In this document: positions 8,801 through 19,500 of the stretch, one piece after another | Layout: each line of letters opens with the position of its first letter | Position numbering within the stretch: position 1 is the first letter of the stretch | IMG/VR virus record: IMGVR_UViG_3300020222_000034 | Coordinates: 1 to 52,048 of that record | DNA from: a virus | Strand: one strand, 5' to 3' | DNA length: 52,048 bases | Notes under the pieces: generated by a model | The model's input: only the letters and a program-made list of their open reading frames with translations | The model's database searches: none | Told to the model about the DNA's origin: nothing | Program-made: the position numbers and the translations under genes

Positions 8801-8838
8801 TTTGCTGCCGCTATTGCTTGTTGTCTATTATTTGCCAT
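5833..8838 (-). CDS. Large virion protein (1001 aa) with fibronectin-III-like C-terminal region
   Basis: Starts at ATG 8838 after TTTAGGA. The first about 35 residues are Ala/Lys/Arg-rich and helical, followed by a Pro/Gly/Ser-rich low-complexity stretch to about residue 190. Residues about 200-600 are Asn/Phe/Leu-rich with few recognisable motifs. The C-terminal third contains segments resembling fibronectin type III or Ig strands, for example KEYVYKIFAYQFVLG around 710 and NKKYYYCFRTVDTHEKLSNP around 890. This suits a long tail or whisker-like component. It sits between a short tail-surface gene and another giant virion gene with a 21-base gap. I cannot match it to a named T4 protein. Confidence 0.55.
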   Translation of the reverse strand: MANNRQQAIAAAKEAAKQNARNKILDIRSKGAADAERNSYEPPAEERGFSFNIMNYQAGWLSTGKTLPEGVIQIRPPSVLGFRSGCRDLENILANMNEQGVDDDDTAAGQNGTQAAAGTSGAIGLADLRGRLPQGGITSLAEPVRDMFRPKIPSYDNNSGNTVATEEPPEPSEDAINALDSQSQQSISPNLSAFQDSPFLGLGRTATIIDRDDYAVPIANLSRDYGIEKSLITDHIKYFNGSFYVLDTNSNLKFYKNLNFKKYYTTRLDKLSTFDNSATLNSASLESYSFRFGSDLRVRNSQDSERFKNSFIIGDSFTGSILNQNKNTFNFEQLVNENIDLFDNSFSLQLPFENSELLNTLNLIGASIIDIKENYNFYIKEYEKIATKEYSESQENVFPNLYVLNAILEEKTEDKDFLSSLAALDGQVQNGNRFLLNSSERVVFGIKDGIGEYFDLFGLNYENLKTTNKNLYNSYNKKLNNIILLSDSTSKLNEINKKKYMFPMSVELSIPTDKTTTITRTLMDSDLLDSFMMKLYDLYSQRRFQSKESIITETLFTQKINPGNQQTETSQTFSSKRKNINILNISDLLEDIKQSPIDLNKSDYTVIGDTTKYMRTNTNSMSFVNGLRNIIFNSKLNTFVRGSYRTYRDILDGKKCYNETVAFRISKYEVGSNSPIQNYWIPNNPDLDVLSIVDTQVKYEKEYVYKIFAYQFVLGNRITQKYNNQGTTADTFKIDVENLPEANLMEVELLSATKRVADTPPLSPEILFVPYFGVDNKIGLFLNGRTGEEKLEPINILNSDQQITSLYKRNLNNTVLYKSDDIAKRFEIMKLENKPNSYSDFSKGFIKLVNTDVDPATIQNASAATFIDTIEPNKKYYYCFRTVDTHEKLSNPSQIFEVEMVNEKGMVFPIIKNYEFEKPTYSNVKEIRRFIKIKPASQHTFLNSETSQIQNDTTAQQSLRKIKLGLSDVAVPWGKTFKMVLTSKQTGKKCEFKFKFNYKPE

Positions 8839-8859
8839 ATATATTCCTAAATAATTATA

Positions 8860-11800
8860 TCACATTCCTCTAATTCTTGTTGCTCTTTGTCTTATATTCT
8901 GTTCGACTTGTGTTGTTTTTTTAGAGATATTTCTATTTGGAATATGATTACTGCTTCTAAAATTATTTGATATATTTGATTCTTGAACCGCCAAAGATAA
9001 TGCTTGAGCAGCCGCAAAAGCAGATGCTGGAGTTGGTGGTTTTCCGACCTTTACATCTATATTTTTATTTATATCTTTTGCTACAATATCTTTAATATCT
9101 TTAATATTAGTTATTTGTCTGTTTCCGGAACTATCAGTTCTTATTATTTCAATACTCATTGGAATCATTGTGGGCGCTGTAGCTATATTTGTAGACTCTC
9201 TTATTCTTATTCCCGGAAAACCTTGTCTTAATGAATCTAATAAGTTTTCAACAATAGGATTACTAAATATTCTATCTCTTGTTAATGGTGGCGCTTCTGG
9301 TAGTGCTGTTGTTTTTATTATAAAATACTTATCATAATATCTTTTTTCTAAATCAGAAGAAGAGCGAATTTTTAAATTTAAATTTTCAAAAGACTTGATA
9401 CGACATAATATTTCTTTTTCTGCTTGTATGCTATCAATATATTCTTTATCCAAGGTTTTCCAAATTGGATTATTTAAATTTAAATCATCGGTGTTTTCTA
9501 TTTTTTCAAAACCACTTAAATATTGAACTTCAGCAATCATTTCAAAATTAAAATAATTTATTGTTTTATTTTTTATATAAGTTGAAAAATTAGCCGTATA
9601 ATCTAGATTACCATTTATGTTTGTTGATAATTGTTGTGGTTTTAAAATCAAAGCTCTGATTTGATTTGGAATCTTGTTTAGTTTAGATACGCTAAAAGTT
9701 CTTCTTCCATCAAATCCTAGAACTCTACCATTTATGATTTTAATGCTATTAGCATTTTTATTCGCAAGTTCTTTAACATAATCTAATTCTGTATTGGAAA
9801 TGATATTATTTATGTTAGCCGAAGAGTTTGTTGTGTATGATAAATTATTTGATTGCTTGTTTCTTATAGCACCAGAAGAAAGTGAACCCATCAAATTATT
9901 TAATGATTTTATATTAGAATTTCCAAGAACAACTGCGGAATCTGATGTTTGAAATTTGTTAATTGTAATACTAGCAAAATCTGAAAATAAATCATTTAAT
10001 TTTCTCGATGTTCTTACTTGCTCTCTTACTCTGGCTGCGGTTCTTTCGGAAGGAGATAAATTGGGTCTTTCTTGTTGTTCATTAGAAATTCTTTGACGAT
10101 TTTTTCCATTCACATCCAGTTTAAAATTTAAAATATCCGCATAAATAGAAAGAGCTTTTTCGTATTGCGTTGATGAATTATAAAAATTTTCTAATACTCT
10201 ATTTTGTCCGGTATTGTTGTCGTTTTCAGTTCCAGAAAAAACAACAGATCTATTTCGAAAATCTAAACGAGTTGGAGTGAAAAAAGAATATTTTATATTT
10301 TCCGATACTGCTTGTTGTTCTCCGGAGAAATTAAGTGTTAAGTTTTCACCGGTAAAGAATTTAGACATCTCATTTGAAACTCTTTCAACAAGTTTATTTT
10401 TGTTTAAAACGGCTAATCCATCTTGCCTTCCTAATTCGCCTGGTGTTGTTGATAAATAATCGATATTAAAAGATTTTAAAAAGTTAGAATCAAATATTTC
10501 ACTAAAGAACTTAACAACCTTAAAACTCTTACTTGTTCTAGAACTCAAAGGAGAAACAGCAGACACATCATTTCTGTTTTCTACATGTATATCAAATGTA
10601 TTCGATAATGAAGATATAAAATAATCGATTAGTTCAATTATTTTTGATATTATACTTGGATTTGTTGAATTAGGCATTAAATTTGTTGATAGAAAATTAA
10701 TCATATTTCTTCTATCATCATCGGTTTGTATGCTATTACTGAAAACATCTAAAGCAGTTCCAAAAATAGCAACAGAATTTACCCAAGGAGCAGTGGCAGC
10801 TTTATTTCCTCTATATTCTCTCAATAAATTACTAACTAATTGTGGAGAAAGTTTATTAGAAACTATATCATATCCATAATCAGTTATTACGGAATTATTT
10901 GAAGTTTCTTTTGGGGAATCTATGTGTGGATCTTGTGATTCTAATAAAAATTTTCTCATAGTTGGCTTACTAACTTTATTGTAATACTCAGTAAGCTGGT
11001 TTTTTGCCAAACTAAGATTTAGTAATTGATCTTTTATAACTTGTATCGTTCCATCTTCCAATTCAAATTCAATATAATATTGATAAACTCCATCACTTAA
11101 TTGTTTAAAGGTTTTATCTACACCGGTAAAATATCTCATAAATTCATTATCATTATCGACAAGCAGTTCTGTTTCTCTTATGCTTGCCTTTTCATTATTT
11201 AAGTCTAATAAATTTTTCCAAGATATATCTTTTGTTTGTAAAATCAATTCATCGGGTTCATTTTCATCTAATTTTTCTAAATTTAATCTAGCACCGGTAT
11301 TATCTAATAAAACAGAATTTTTTATTCTTCTTCTAAAAAGTTTTAAATCTAAAATTTTTGTATTTGAGATTGTTTCCCTTTTAAAAGTCTCGTTATTTGA
11401 ATCGTATAATTTTGAAAATTTAGAATAATTTTTTAATATATTTACAAATTCAATACCAAATAAAAATTTAACATTTCCTTCAGAATCAATAGAAGAAAAC
11501 GCATCAGTAAATTCAGACATATTTTTATCAGCTTTGTAATCAACTGATTGTATTTTAGTAAATTGCCTTAATGTGTTGTTTAAGCTAAAAGAATTTTTTA
11601 TAGGAACACCTTGAGCATTATATTGTTGATTAAAATCTAAAAACATTCTTTCTATTTCAGCAAGGTTTCTGAAATCTTGTATTTTAGTGTTAGAAACTGT
11701 AATTCTGGAAAGTGTTATTGAGTTAGTAGTTTCATCGTCTCCACTTCTCCACTCTCCAGCATCATTTTGATGGACCGGTCCAGACCAAGCCACGCCATTA

Positions 11801-12480
11801 TTATCAACATATACATAACTATAACCGGCTATTTTTGAATCTTGTATTATTACTTCTGAAACGACTTTACCGTTTTCTTCAAGTGATTCTCCTATATCAT
11901 AGTCGATTCTTAAATCAGAACATAATGTTGGTAAATCAATAGAACAAACAGCAAAATACGCTAAATGTTGTGGTTCAACATTATTTTGTAATGAAAAATT
12001 TGCTTTATATGATATTTCGTATACCTTTTGTCCGTCGCTATTTGTATAGGCGGGATAATCTTTTATGTTTTTATTTCCAGTATCCGAAAGAGAAACGGCA
12101 ACTCTTGTTGTTTTTGTTTCTAATAATCTTAATAATTCTCTTAAACTTTTCTTTCCAGTTAAATAAGAAAGTGCTTTAATTCTTGTATCTGCTGTTGATT
12201 TTTTACCTCTAGAAAGATTACACAATTGTATCATATCGTTCGAAAACGAAAGTGCCTCTGTTAATTGCGCATCAGTCGACTGAACAACATCGATTAAGAT
12301 ATATTTTTTAATATTTATATCATCAAACCAGCTACCAAAAAAATTATTATCTAATACTTCTTTTATGTTTAACTCGACACTTATTATTAGATTATCTGAT
12401 TGATTTGATAAAGTAATTTTTTCAATAGATACTCTTGGAAGTATACCAGATAAAATTTCTTCTTGTGTTGTAGCAGCCAC
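8860..12480 (-). CDS. Large virion protein (1206 aa), family not recognised
   Basis: The start is GTG at 12480, preceded by AAAGAGG at good spacing; no better ATG lies near. The protein is Asn/Ser/Lys-rich, without membrane segments or cysteine clusters. The N-terminus (about 1-250) contains predicted strands. Residues 250-700 are mixed helix with many Asn. The C-terminal end is basic and Arg/Asn-rich (QRATRIRGM). Length, strand and position between other giant structural genes suggest a tail or baseplate-associated virion protein. No enzymatic motif is seen. Named function cannot be supported. Confidence 0.5.
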   Translation of the reverse strand: MAATTQEEILSGILPRVSIEKITLSNQSDNLIISVELNIKEVLDNNFFGSWFDDINIKKYILIDVVQSTDAQLTEALSFSNDMIQLCNLSRGKKSTADTRIKALSYLTGKKSLRELLRLLETKTTRVAVSLSDTGNKNIKDYPAYTNSDGQKVYEISYKANFSLQNNVEPQHLAYFAVCSIDLPTLCSDLRIDYDIGESLEENGKVVSEVIIQDSKIAGYSYVYVDNNGVAWSGPVHQNDAGEWRSGDDETTNSITLSRITVSNTKIQDFRNLAEIERMFLDFNQQYNAQGVPIKNSFSLNNTLRQFTKIQSVDYKADKNMSEFTDAFSSIDSEGNVKFLFGIEFVNILKNYSKFSKLYDSNNETFKRETISNTKILDLKLFRRRIKNSVLLDNTGARLNLEKLDENEPDELILQTKDISWKNLLDLNNEKASIRETELLVDNDNEFMRYFTGVDKTFKQLSDGVYQYYIEFELEDGTIQVIKDQLLNLSLAKNQLTEYYNKVSKPTMRKFLLESQDPHIDSPKETSNNSVITDYGYDIVSNKLSPQLVSNLLREYRGNKAATAPWVNSVAIFGTALDVFSNSIQTDDDRRNMINFLSTNLMPNSTNPSIISKIIELIDYFISSLSNTFDIHVENRNDVSAVSPLSSRTSKSFKVVKFFSEIFDSNFLKSFNIDYLSTTPGELGRQDGLAVLNKNKLVERVSNEMSKFFTGENLTLNFSGEQQAVSENIKYSFFTPTRLDFRNRSVVFSGTENDNNTGQNRVLENFYNSSTQYEKALSIYADILNFKLDVNGKNRQRISNEQQERPNLSPSERTAARVREQVRTSRKLNDLFSDFASITINKFQTSDSAVVLGNSNIKSLNNLMGSLSSGAIRNKQSNNLSYTTNSSANINNIISNTELDYVKELANKNANSIKIINGRVLGFDGRRTFSVSKLNKIPNQIRALILKPQQLSTNINGNLDYTANFSTYIKNKTINYFNFEMIAEVQYLSGFEKIENTDDLNLNNPIWKTLDKEYIDSIQAEKEILCRIKSFENLNLKIRSSSDLEKRYYDKYFIIKTTALPEAPPLTRDRIFSNPIVENLLDSLRQGFPGIRIRESTNIATAPTMIPMSIEIIRTDSSGNRQITNIKDIKDIVAKDINKNIDVKVGKPPTPASAFAAAQALSLAVQESNISNNFRSSNHIPNRNISKKTTQVEQNIRQRATRIRGM

Positions 12481-12492
12481 TTTTATACCTCT

Positions 12493-13521
12493 TTAACACT
12501 TCTTAACATCATCTTCGTTATAAGATGGTGAATACAAATCGCCTGAAGTTCTTTGTTGTTCGGCTAATTGTTCGTTATATTCCGCACAATCATACATCGG
12601 ATCGTATAGCGTATTGTTGTCTTTCATCTTATTAATTAATTGGCAAATAAGATTTTTTTCTATTTCATTATCAATTAATATATTAAAAAAATTCTCAACT
12701 CTAAACTGATCTGTATTCTTTTGTTGATTTAAAATAGAACTGGTTTCTATATCTGTTGTTTGTGGATCTAATAAAATTCCATTCTTATAGTCTTCAAATT
12801 TTTGGTCGAAATGTAGTGGAATATAACTTTCTTCACCGGTAGTTTCATTCTGTTCGCAAATAAACATTTCTATATCAAAATTTTTCATTTCATTTTCAAC
12901 ATTCTTTTCTAAAACTTCAATTAATAGATAATCTTCCTCTAAAGCAACTGAAGTACCATCTTGATATGTTGATATGTATGTAATACCTTCTGAGGATTGA
13001 GGTTGACTTCCAACTCTTTTTTCTGATAGTAGATAATCTACATCTTTTAATTGTAATAGTGGAGTTTTAATTAATGGTTTTGAATCTAGTGAACCGGTTT
13101 GTAATAATGTTGTTGATTCTATTTCTCCATTTAACATTGTTATATTTAAAGAAGCAACTTTATTATCTCCGAGAAAGGAAGTTCCAATTCTATTGTTTAA
13201 TACATGGTGTTTATCTGCCGTTGGAACGAGTCTAAGTGAATCCAGTGTTTCTTTTCCGGATTTTATTAATTCTAAATTCTTTTTTACTTGTTCTTCTATT
13301 CCAGTAAAAACATATTGAACTTTTGGTCTTGGAACGCTTTTTATTCTTTCAACAGCAGTTCCATTATTTTCTTCAACACCAGCATATTTCGCATCATAAA
13401 TAACATCATCATCAAAGAAAGCATAATATACAGGTTTTAATTTTCCTCGTGAAAGAAGATATTTTCCATATTGCGTTAATTCAATTTCTATAACTTCTTC
13501 TTTTTGATTAAAAAAGGTCAT
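12493..13521 (-). CDS. Virion protein sharing an N-terminal module with the protein at 4846-5793
   Basis: A 342-residue acidic protein. The ATG at 13521 overlaps the stop of the upstream 2241-residue gene (ATGA), so translation is probably coupled. The first about 50 residues (IEIELTQYGKYLLSRGKL, then FFDDDVIYDAKY) match the pattern at the start of the 315-residue protein: LT..G+Y.L++G followed by a DD.I.Y motif. The rest is Glu/Asp/Asn-rich. The protein probably attaches to the same partner as its relative through this shared module. C-terminal residues are charged and hydrophilic and end in KKC. Exact role in the tail is unknown. Confidence 0.6.
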   Translation of the reverse strand: MTFFNQKEEVIEIELTQYGKYLLSRGKLKPVYYAFFDDDVIYDAKYAGVEENNGTAVERIKSVPRPKVQYVFTGIEEQVKKNLELIKSGKETLDSLRLVPTADKHHVLNNRIGTSFLGDNKVASLNITMLNGEIESTTLLQTGSLDSKPLIKTPLLQLKDVDYLLSEKRVGSQPQSSEGITYISTYQDGTSVALEEDYLLIEVLEKNVENEMKNFDIEMFICEQNETTGEESYIPLHFDQKFEDYKNGILLDPQTTDIETSSILNQQKNTDQFRVENFFNILIDNEIEKNLICQLINKMKDNNTLYDPMYDCAEYNEQLAEQQRTSGDLYSPSYNEDDVKKC

Positions 13522-16500
13522 GTAATATTACTTCCTGATTTATTTATATATTCTATTTCAACATCAACTCTCGCTGTTTCAACAAGCGAGCAATAATCAT
13601 AAGGCCAATTAAAGCTATATGGCGATGGTGGCTTACCAGCTTGAATAGATGGGAACAATCCATCGTCAGTTGAATCAGCTGTCATCTTATAATAATTAAT
13701 CTCTGCTCGTTTCTTTGCCTTAAAGATCAAGAACTTAACATCTTTCGGTAAGCCTTGACCGTGGAAGAAATCAAATATAGAATTCTTATGAGAAATAACT
13801 TGCTGTTCTCTTTCGGCTCTTGTAGCAATTTTAGGCATTACACCCTGCCAGATATCAGCTAAATCTTGTTTATCAAGAGTGCTTGTAAATTCAGAAATAT
13901 ACATAACAAACGGTTTGATATCTGGATTTATTAAGAAATCAAAATTTGGTGGAAGCACATATTTGCTCATCAATTTTATCATTCTACTGATGCTTGTTTC
14001 TACTACATTTCCTTCCAGATCTAAGAAGAATTTTTTATCTACAGCTGGTTTGTTTGATGAAACATTTTGTTTTTGGTGATTAAACATAGTGCGATCAATC
14101 GTGAAGAAGTTGTGTCCTTCTATTGAAACAGTGCCATTTCCAAATAGCGATTGAGGATCTTCACCTCTATAATATATTATATTTTGATCGTCTCTGCTAT
14201 TATCTAAATATGGAATTATAACAATTGCTTCTGATATTTCTCTTGAATCGGCAAGTTCACCAATCTTCTTTGAAAGCTCAGAATTAACTTGTTGGAAACC
14301 GCAAGCTTGTAATAACGAAGCGGTATTTGTTTGGGTGAATGTTTTTGTTGCTGGATTGTATTTTCCAATTAATTCCGATGGATAACTTTCTCTTAACTCA
14401 ACAAAAATACCTTTATCTCCAGTTGGTATTTCTCCATATCCGCTCCACATTCCTCTTCCAAAACCGGAAGCTGTTGGAGGAGTGTGATAAGAATGTAGTG
14501 CTTTTAATTGTTGATCGGCATATGATTGTGTTAAAATATTTGATGAAGTAATAAATTCTTGATTACTAAAATCTAACACAGGGACTTCCATCTTTGGAGA
14601 TATAACCCACTTTTTTATATTTGTTGCGTTTGTTGCTGTTCCTATTCCCGAAGCTAATATATTATTTGTTAAATTCCCAATAATATTATTTACCGATGCT
14701 AGATCGATTGTTTGCTGTCTTTCTTCAATCTGTCCTTTTAATTTTACAGACGATTCAACAGGCATTACGAAAGAGGAATATAAGCTACCAGAAGTATAGA
14801 CTGTATCATCTATAAATCCAGTATTTATACTTTCTATTTGTAGTTCTTGAAATATTTCATTTAAAGTGTATCTACCAGTTGTATTAGGTTTAAAAGACAA
14901 TCTGGCTATAGCATCCCCATAATAATATGGTGGAGTATAAGCACAATACGCCGGATCTCTTAGGGTTTCGGCCAGTAATAAACCATTTTGTATTCTATCG
15001 AAATCACCAGATGAACCTGTCCAGAATGATGGACCAAAATATCTACCACTCATTTTTCCAAAATTATAAGCAAGAGAAGAAGAATGAGCTTCACATATAA
15101 CTATATCTTTTTTTCTTAAAACAATATTCATGTAATATGTTTTTGTTGAATCAAATTCAGCAAAATCTGTCTCTGGTTTTGATATAAAAGAATTTAATTT
15201 TGAATCCTTTAAGAAAAAATTTATCGTTTCAGCTAAGAAGTTATTAATACTTAAAGAATATAACTTAGAACCTTCTCCAATTCTTTCAAAAAATCCTTGG
15301 AAAGAATATTCATCACCGGTTAAATAATCAAGAGCAGAATAAGAGCTATCTATTTCTTTAAGTTTCATTATTCTATTTGCTTCGCTTTGAACAGAAGACG
15401 ATATAGGTATATTTTTTAAATCCAATAAAGATTCAAAATTTATTTTATAATTTGGAGTTTTTTGTAGGCCAACAAATAAACCGCCACCATCTTGTGTTGG
15501 CAAACTTCCCGTATATACCGACCAATCTACTGCTATTCCAGATTTAATTAAATTGTAAAATATACCAGGTGAATATAGAGGTTCCAAAAAAGATGATTGT
15601 CTATAATATTCTATTAATGGATCGCTATCATCATAGATAATTGTATCACCAGCAGATCTCCTAAGAAGCAAACCGCCTCTCATAACATTAGTATCTAAAT
15701 AAGACTGCTTTAAATAATTAATAAGTTGTATACTTCTATCTTGTGGATAAAACCCATTATAAGGAAGCAATTTCTTGATTCCACTAACAGCTATACTTAT
15801 AATATTTTGTTCGCAAAAATTACTATTTTGTTGTTCTAACAAGTCTCTATAATTAAAGTTTTCTGTTTTTTCATAATTATTCAATGCTATCTTTTTAGGA
15901 TCTCCACCATATTCACCAATTAATTTATCGATATTATCAGAAATTTTAAATTCAGATATTTTTGAATAAGCTTTCAAATTATCGTTTGATAATGTTTTTA
16001 TATCTACATAATAATCTTCATAAGAATCATGCCAAGGTTTTTTACCGGATATTAATTCAGTTATCCTTGTTAATCCAAGATCGTGTGTAAAATTATTATA
16101 AATTGATTGTGGTAAAACAGGGTTAGATAAACTTGAGGTTACAATCCAGCAAGAATGTTCAAATATAAATGATGGACAATAACGCAAAGAAGAAGGATCT
16201 GTTGTGCTTACATCTGGATATTCTACTTTGTTTAATATTACATTATAGCTTTCTCTGCTTGGATCTCCACTTCCTTTGAAAAAATATATTTCTGGATTTT
16301 GAGATACAGAAGCTAATTTAAATCTATATGAAGGACTTGGATTGAGTACATATCTTGATTCTATAAAGTTTAAATTTTGATTTAATTCGGAGCAATTATA
16401 ATAAGATGTATCTAAAAAGCTTCTTTTAATGTTTGCGTTATTATCTTTAATATATTCAACATTTTTTGATTCGCTTATAAATTCAAGAGCTGCCACACTT

Positions 16501-19500
16501 GGAGTCTGAAATGGCAAATCTAAATATATAGAATCAAAAGTATTTCCAATAGAATTAATATAAGAATTTCGAGTTCTCATGCGGTCTTCTTGATTATCTC
16601 TCCAGAATACTCGTTGAGTTCCTAGTTGCCTATCATATCCATCTAATCCATATCCCGGTTCGTCAGTTATATAATCTGTTCGCTGACGAACATCTTTTAA
16701 TAATGCTTGGCCTGATTTTGGAAATACTGTTTCGCTATATGTATATCCAACCAATCTTTCTATTGGATTTTCATTTTCATCTGTATTTCCATTATAATAA
16801 TCTAATAAAGTATCATAAATCTGTCGTTCTTTTTTACCCAAACCAAGTGTATCATTTAATTGTTTGTTGGCAAAATATTGTAAATTATTTCCATATGTAT
16901 GCGTCAATTCAAAACCAACATTTTGATCCGTTGAATCTTTTAGAATAAATTTATGCTTTAATGGTTTGTTGTTTATATAAACAGGACTTTCTTTGATATT
17001 TAAAATTGTCCCTTGTTTTTTTGAACCTGGAAGAGTAAATCTTACTTGAGTTCCATTAATATTTCTGTATACATCTAGTTGTCCTTCTGGGACAACAACC
17101 GAAATAATATTTGTATTTTCAGTAGTTAATTTTCTTGTTATTGGATGTTCAGCATTTCTTATTGATTTCCAGCTTGCGCCTTGATATGGGCCGTTGAAAT
17201 AAGTTGAATAACTTATTAGACCAGTATTCTGTGGTTGTAGATTTACGGAAGCAGTAAAATTAACAAGTGTTCCATTAGTATTTCCTAATTCATCTAATAA
17301 GGTTGTAGTATTTTCTTCTACTCTTGTTGAATAAATATGTATTGGCGTGGGAATATTTGGATTATCTAATTTGTGTTGTAAATATTTTTTTGGTTCTTTT
17401 CCAAAACTTGATTTACTAATCCTATAAACATCATTGATCTGTTCTTCTGTTAAAACTGAGTTCCATAACATTATATCTTGTAAATTATAATTGCTTCTTC
17501 CAAGGTTTACTTTATCTCTTGAAGATAAAAACAGTCCAGAAATATCTAATTTTTTATATAATTGTGTTGCTTGTGTTGCTAGTCCGCCGTCAACATATAT
17601 TTTAGTTATTGTTGTATTTACCGCAACATCTCGATCAATAGATTGTAATCTTCTAATTCGTGAATTCAAATCGCTGACAAGAGTAATTAAATGCCAATCT
17701 CCATCATTAATATTTGGAAGTGATTTTATTGTAGTTTTAACATCGGTTCCACTTATATATAAATTTGAACCAGATGGAGTTATATTTAATAATAAATTAT
17801 TATCTGATGATGAGCCGCTATATTGTAATAGTGGAAGTGGCTGATTGACGATGTTAAATTGATATATTCTACGATCATCTTCGCCAACATAATATAGTTT
17901 TTGTCCAAATTCATTTATATAGATACCACGAGATAAGAGACTATATACACTTAAATCCAAACTATACTGCTCAATAGCAACTAATCCGGAACTCAAATTC
18001 CATGGTTCGTTAAATGTGTAATATTTTAACTCGTCAGGGCTGCTATCAACTATAATTAATCTTTTGCCATTTTTTGATATATTTACACTTCTTGGAGATG
18101 CAACAGCTGTTAGTAAAGTTGAAACAACAGAGCTTGTGGTGGTCAAATCCCACGGAATAGACAAAGTCTTTTCATATAAAGTATCAGTATTTGTTCCGGC
18201 TAGATATATTTTAGTTCCATCTGGCTTAAAGAAAATTGATGTAGGATTAAATTCTTCAGAAACTGGATATTGAATAGCGCTTCCAGTAGTATTAATGCTC
18301 CATGGAGTTGATAACGTAAATTGTATTAATTTTCCCCCATTTGCAGTTATATAAAGCTTTGTTCCATCTGGTTTTATATACATACCTCTTGGATTAACGG
18401 TGCTGCCATTAATAGGAGATATAGAAGCTGTATTTGTTGTTATGAAAGTGGGTGCATCAGATAAATCCCATCTTGTTGGTAAATCAAATTCAAACACTTT
18501 CCTATTAGTAGCCCCTAAAACATATAATTTACTACCATCTGGTTTAAAAAATATTGCTTGTGGGGATGAATCTATAGAACCAACACCAAAACTATCTGAT
18601 AAAGAAGAAACAAATTCATTTAAATTATAAACTACATCTTGAACGGATTTCATCCAAAAAGATATTGTGAAATCTTTTTCACTTATTTCTCGAGAAACAG
18701 AGCTTAAATCAACATAAGTATTTGTTTCATCAAATTCAAAATATTTCTTATCCCTATACATCGTATTTGTATAGGTGCTTACAAACATTTCATTTTTATC
18801 AATGGCACCACTTATACCAAGATGATCTCCAAATGGACCGGTTAGTTCAAAAGATAAATCACTAAAAGCACCATTAGAATTATATAAACTTGATGTAGAA
18901 TAGGGAAGATTATAACTTTGATATTCTATTGGTTGTTGACTTGAACTTACAGAATCAGCAATCCACTTATATCTTAAGTCTGTTCTTGGAATTGCGTGTT
19001 GAACCCAGAAGTTATCATATTTAGAACCAGTAAAATAAGAAGAGCCTGTTATAGAAACTTTTTGTAATGTATTTCTATTAATGCCGTGTATTGTTGTCGC
19101 GTTTACTGAACCAGTATCTGGCAATAATTTATAAGTGCTGCCAGAATTAAATTGAGCTGAATGTTGTGTTAATTGATTATAATATGGTTGTCTAACTTTT
19201 ATATTTCTTGTTGTTAAAGAATTGTTTGGAGCATATTCTTCACCTTCTCTGTCAAGTGCTCCTCTTGAAATTTCTTCTTTTCCACCAGGAGCGCTAAATC
19301 TTTCAACAAATATAGATTTGCTATTATTTATTATGTTCGGAAGGGAGTAGTCATAAAATATAGAACCACCACTAAATATTAGTGATGAAAAAGCTGAAAT
19401 GCCAGCTAATGATAGCCCCACAAAACTAGCGGTAATTTTAGGCACACCAGAAACCCAATTGCTGGTATTATTTATAATAGACACTAATTGACTAGCTGTT

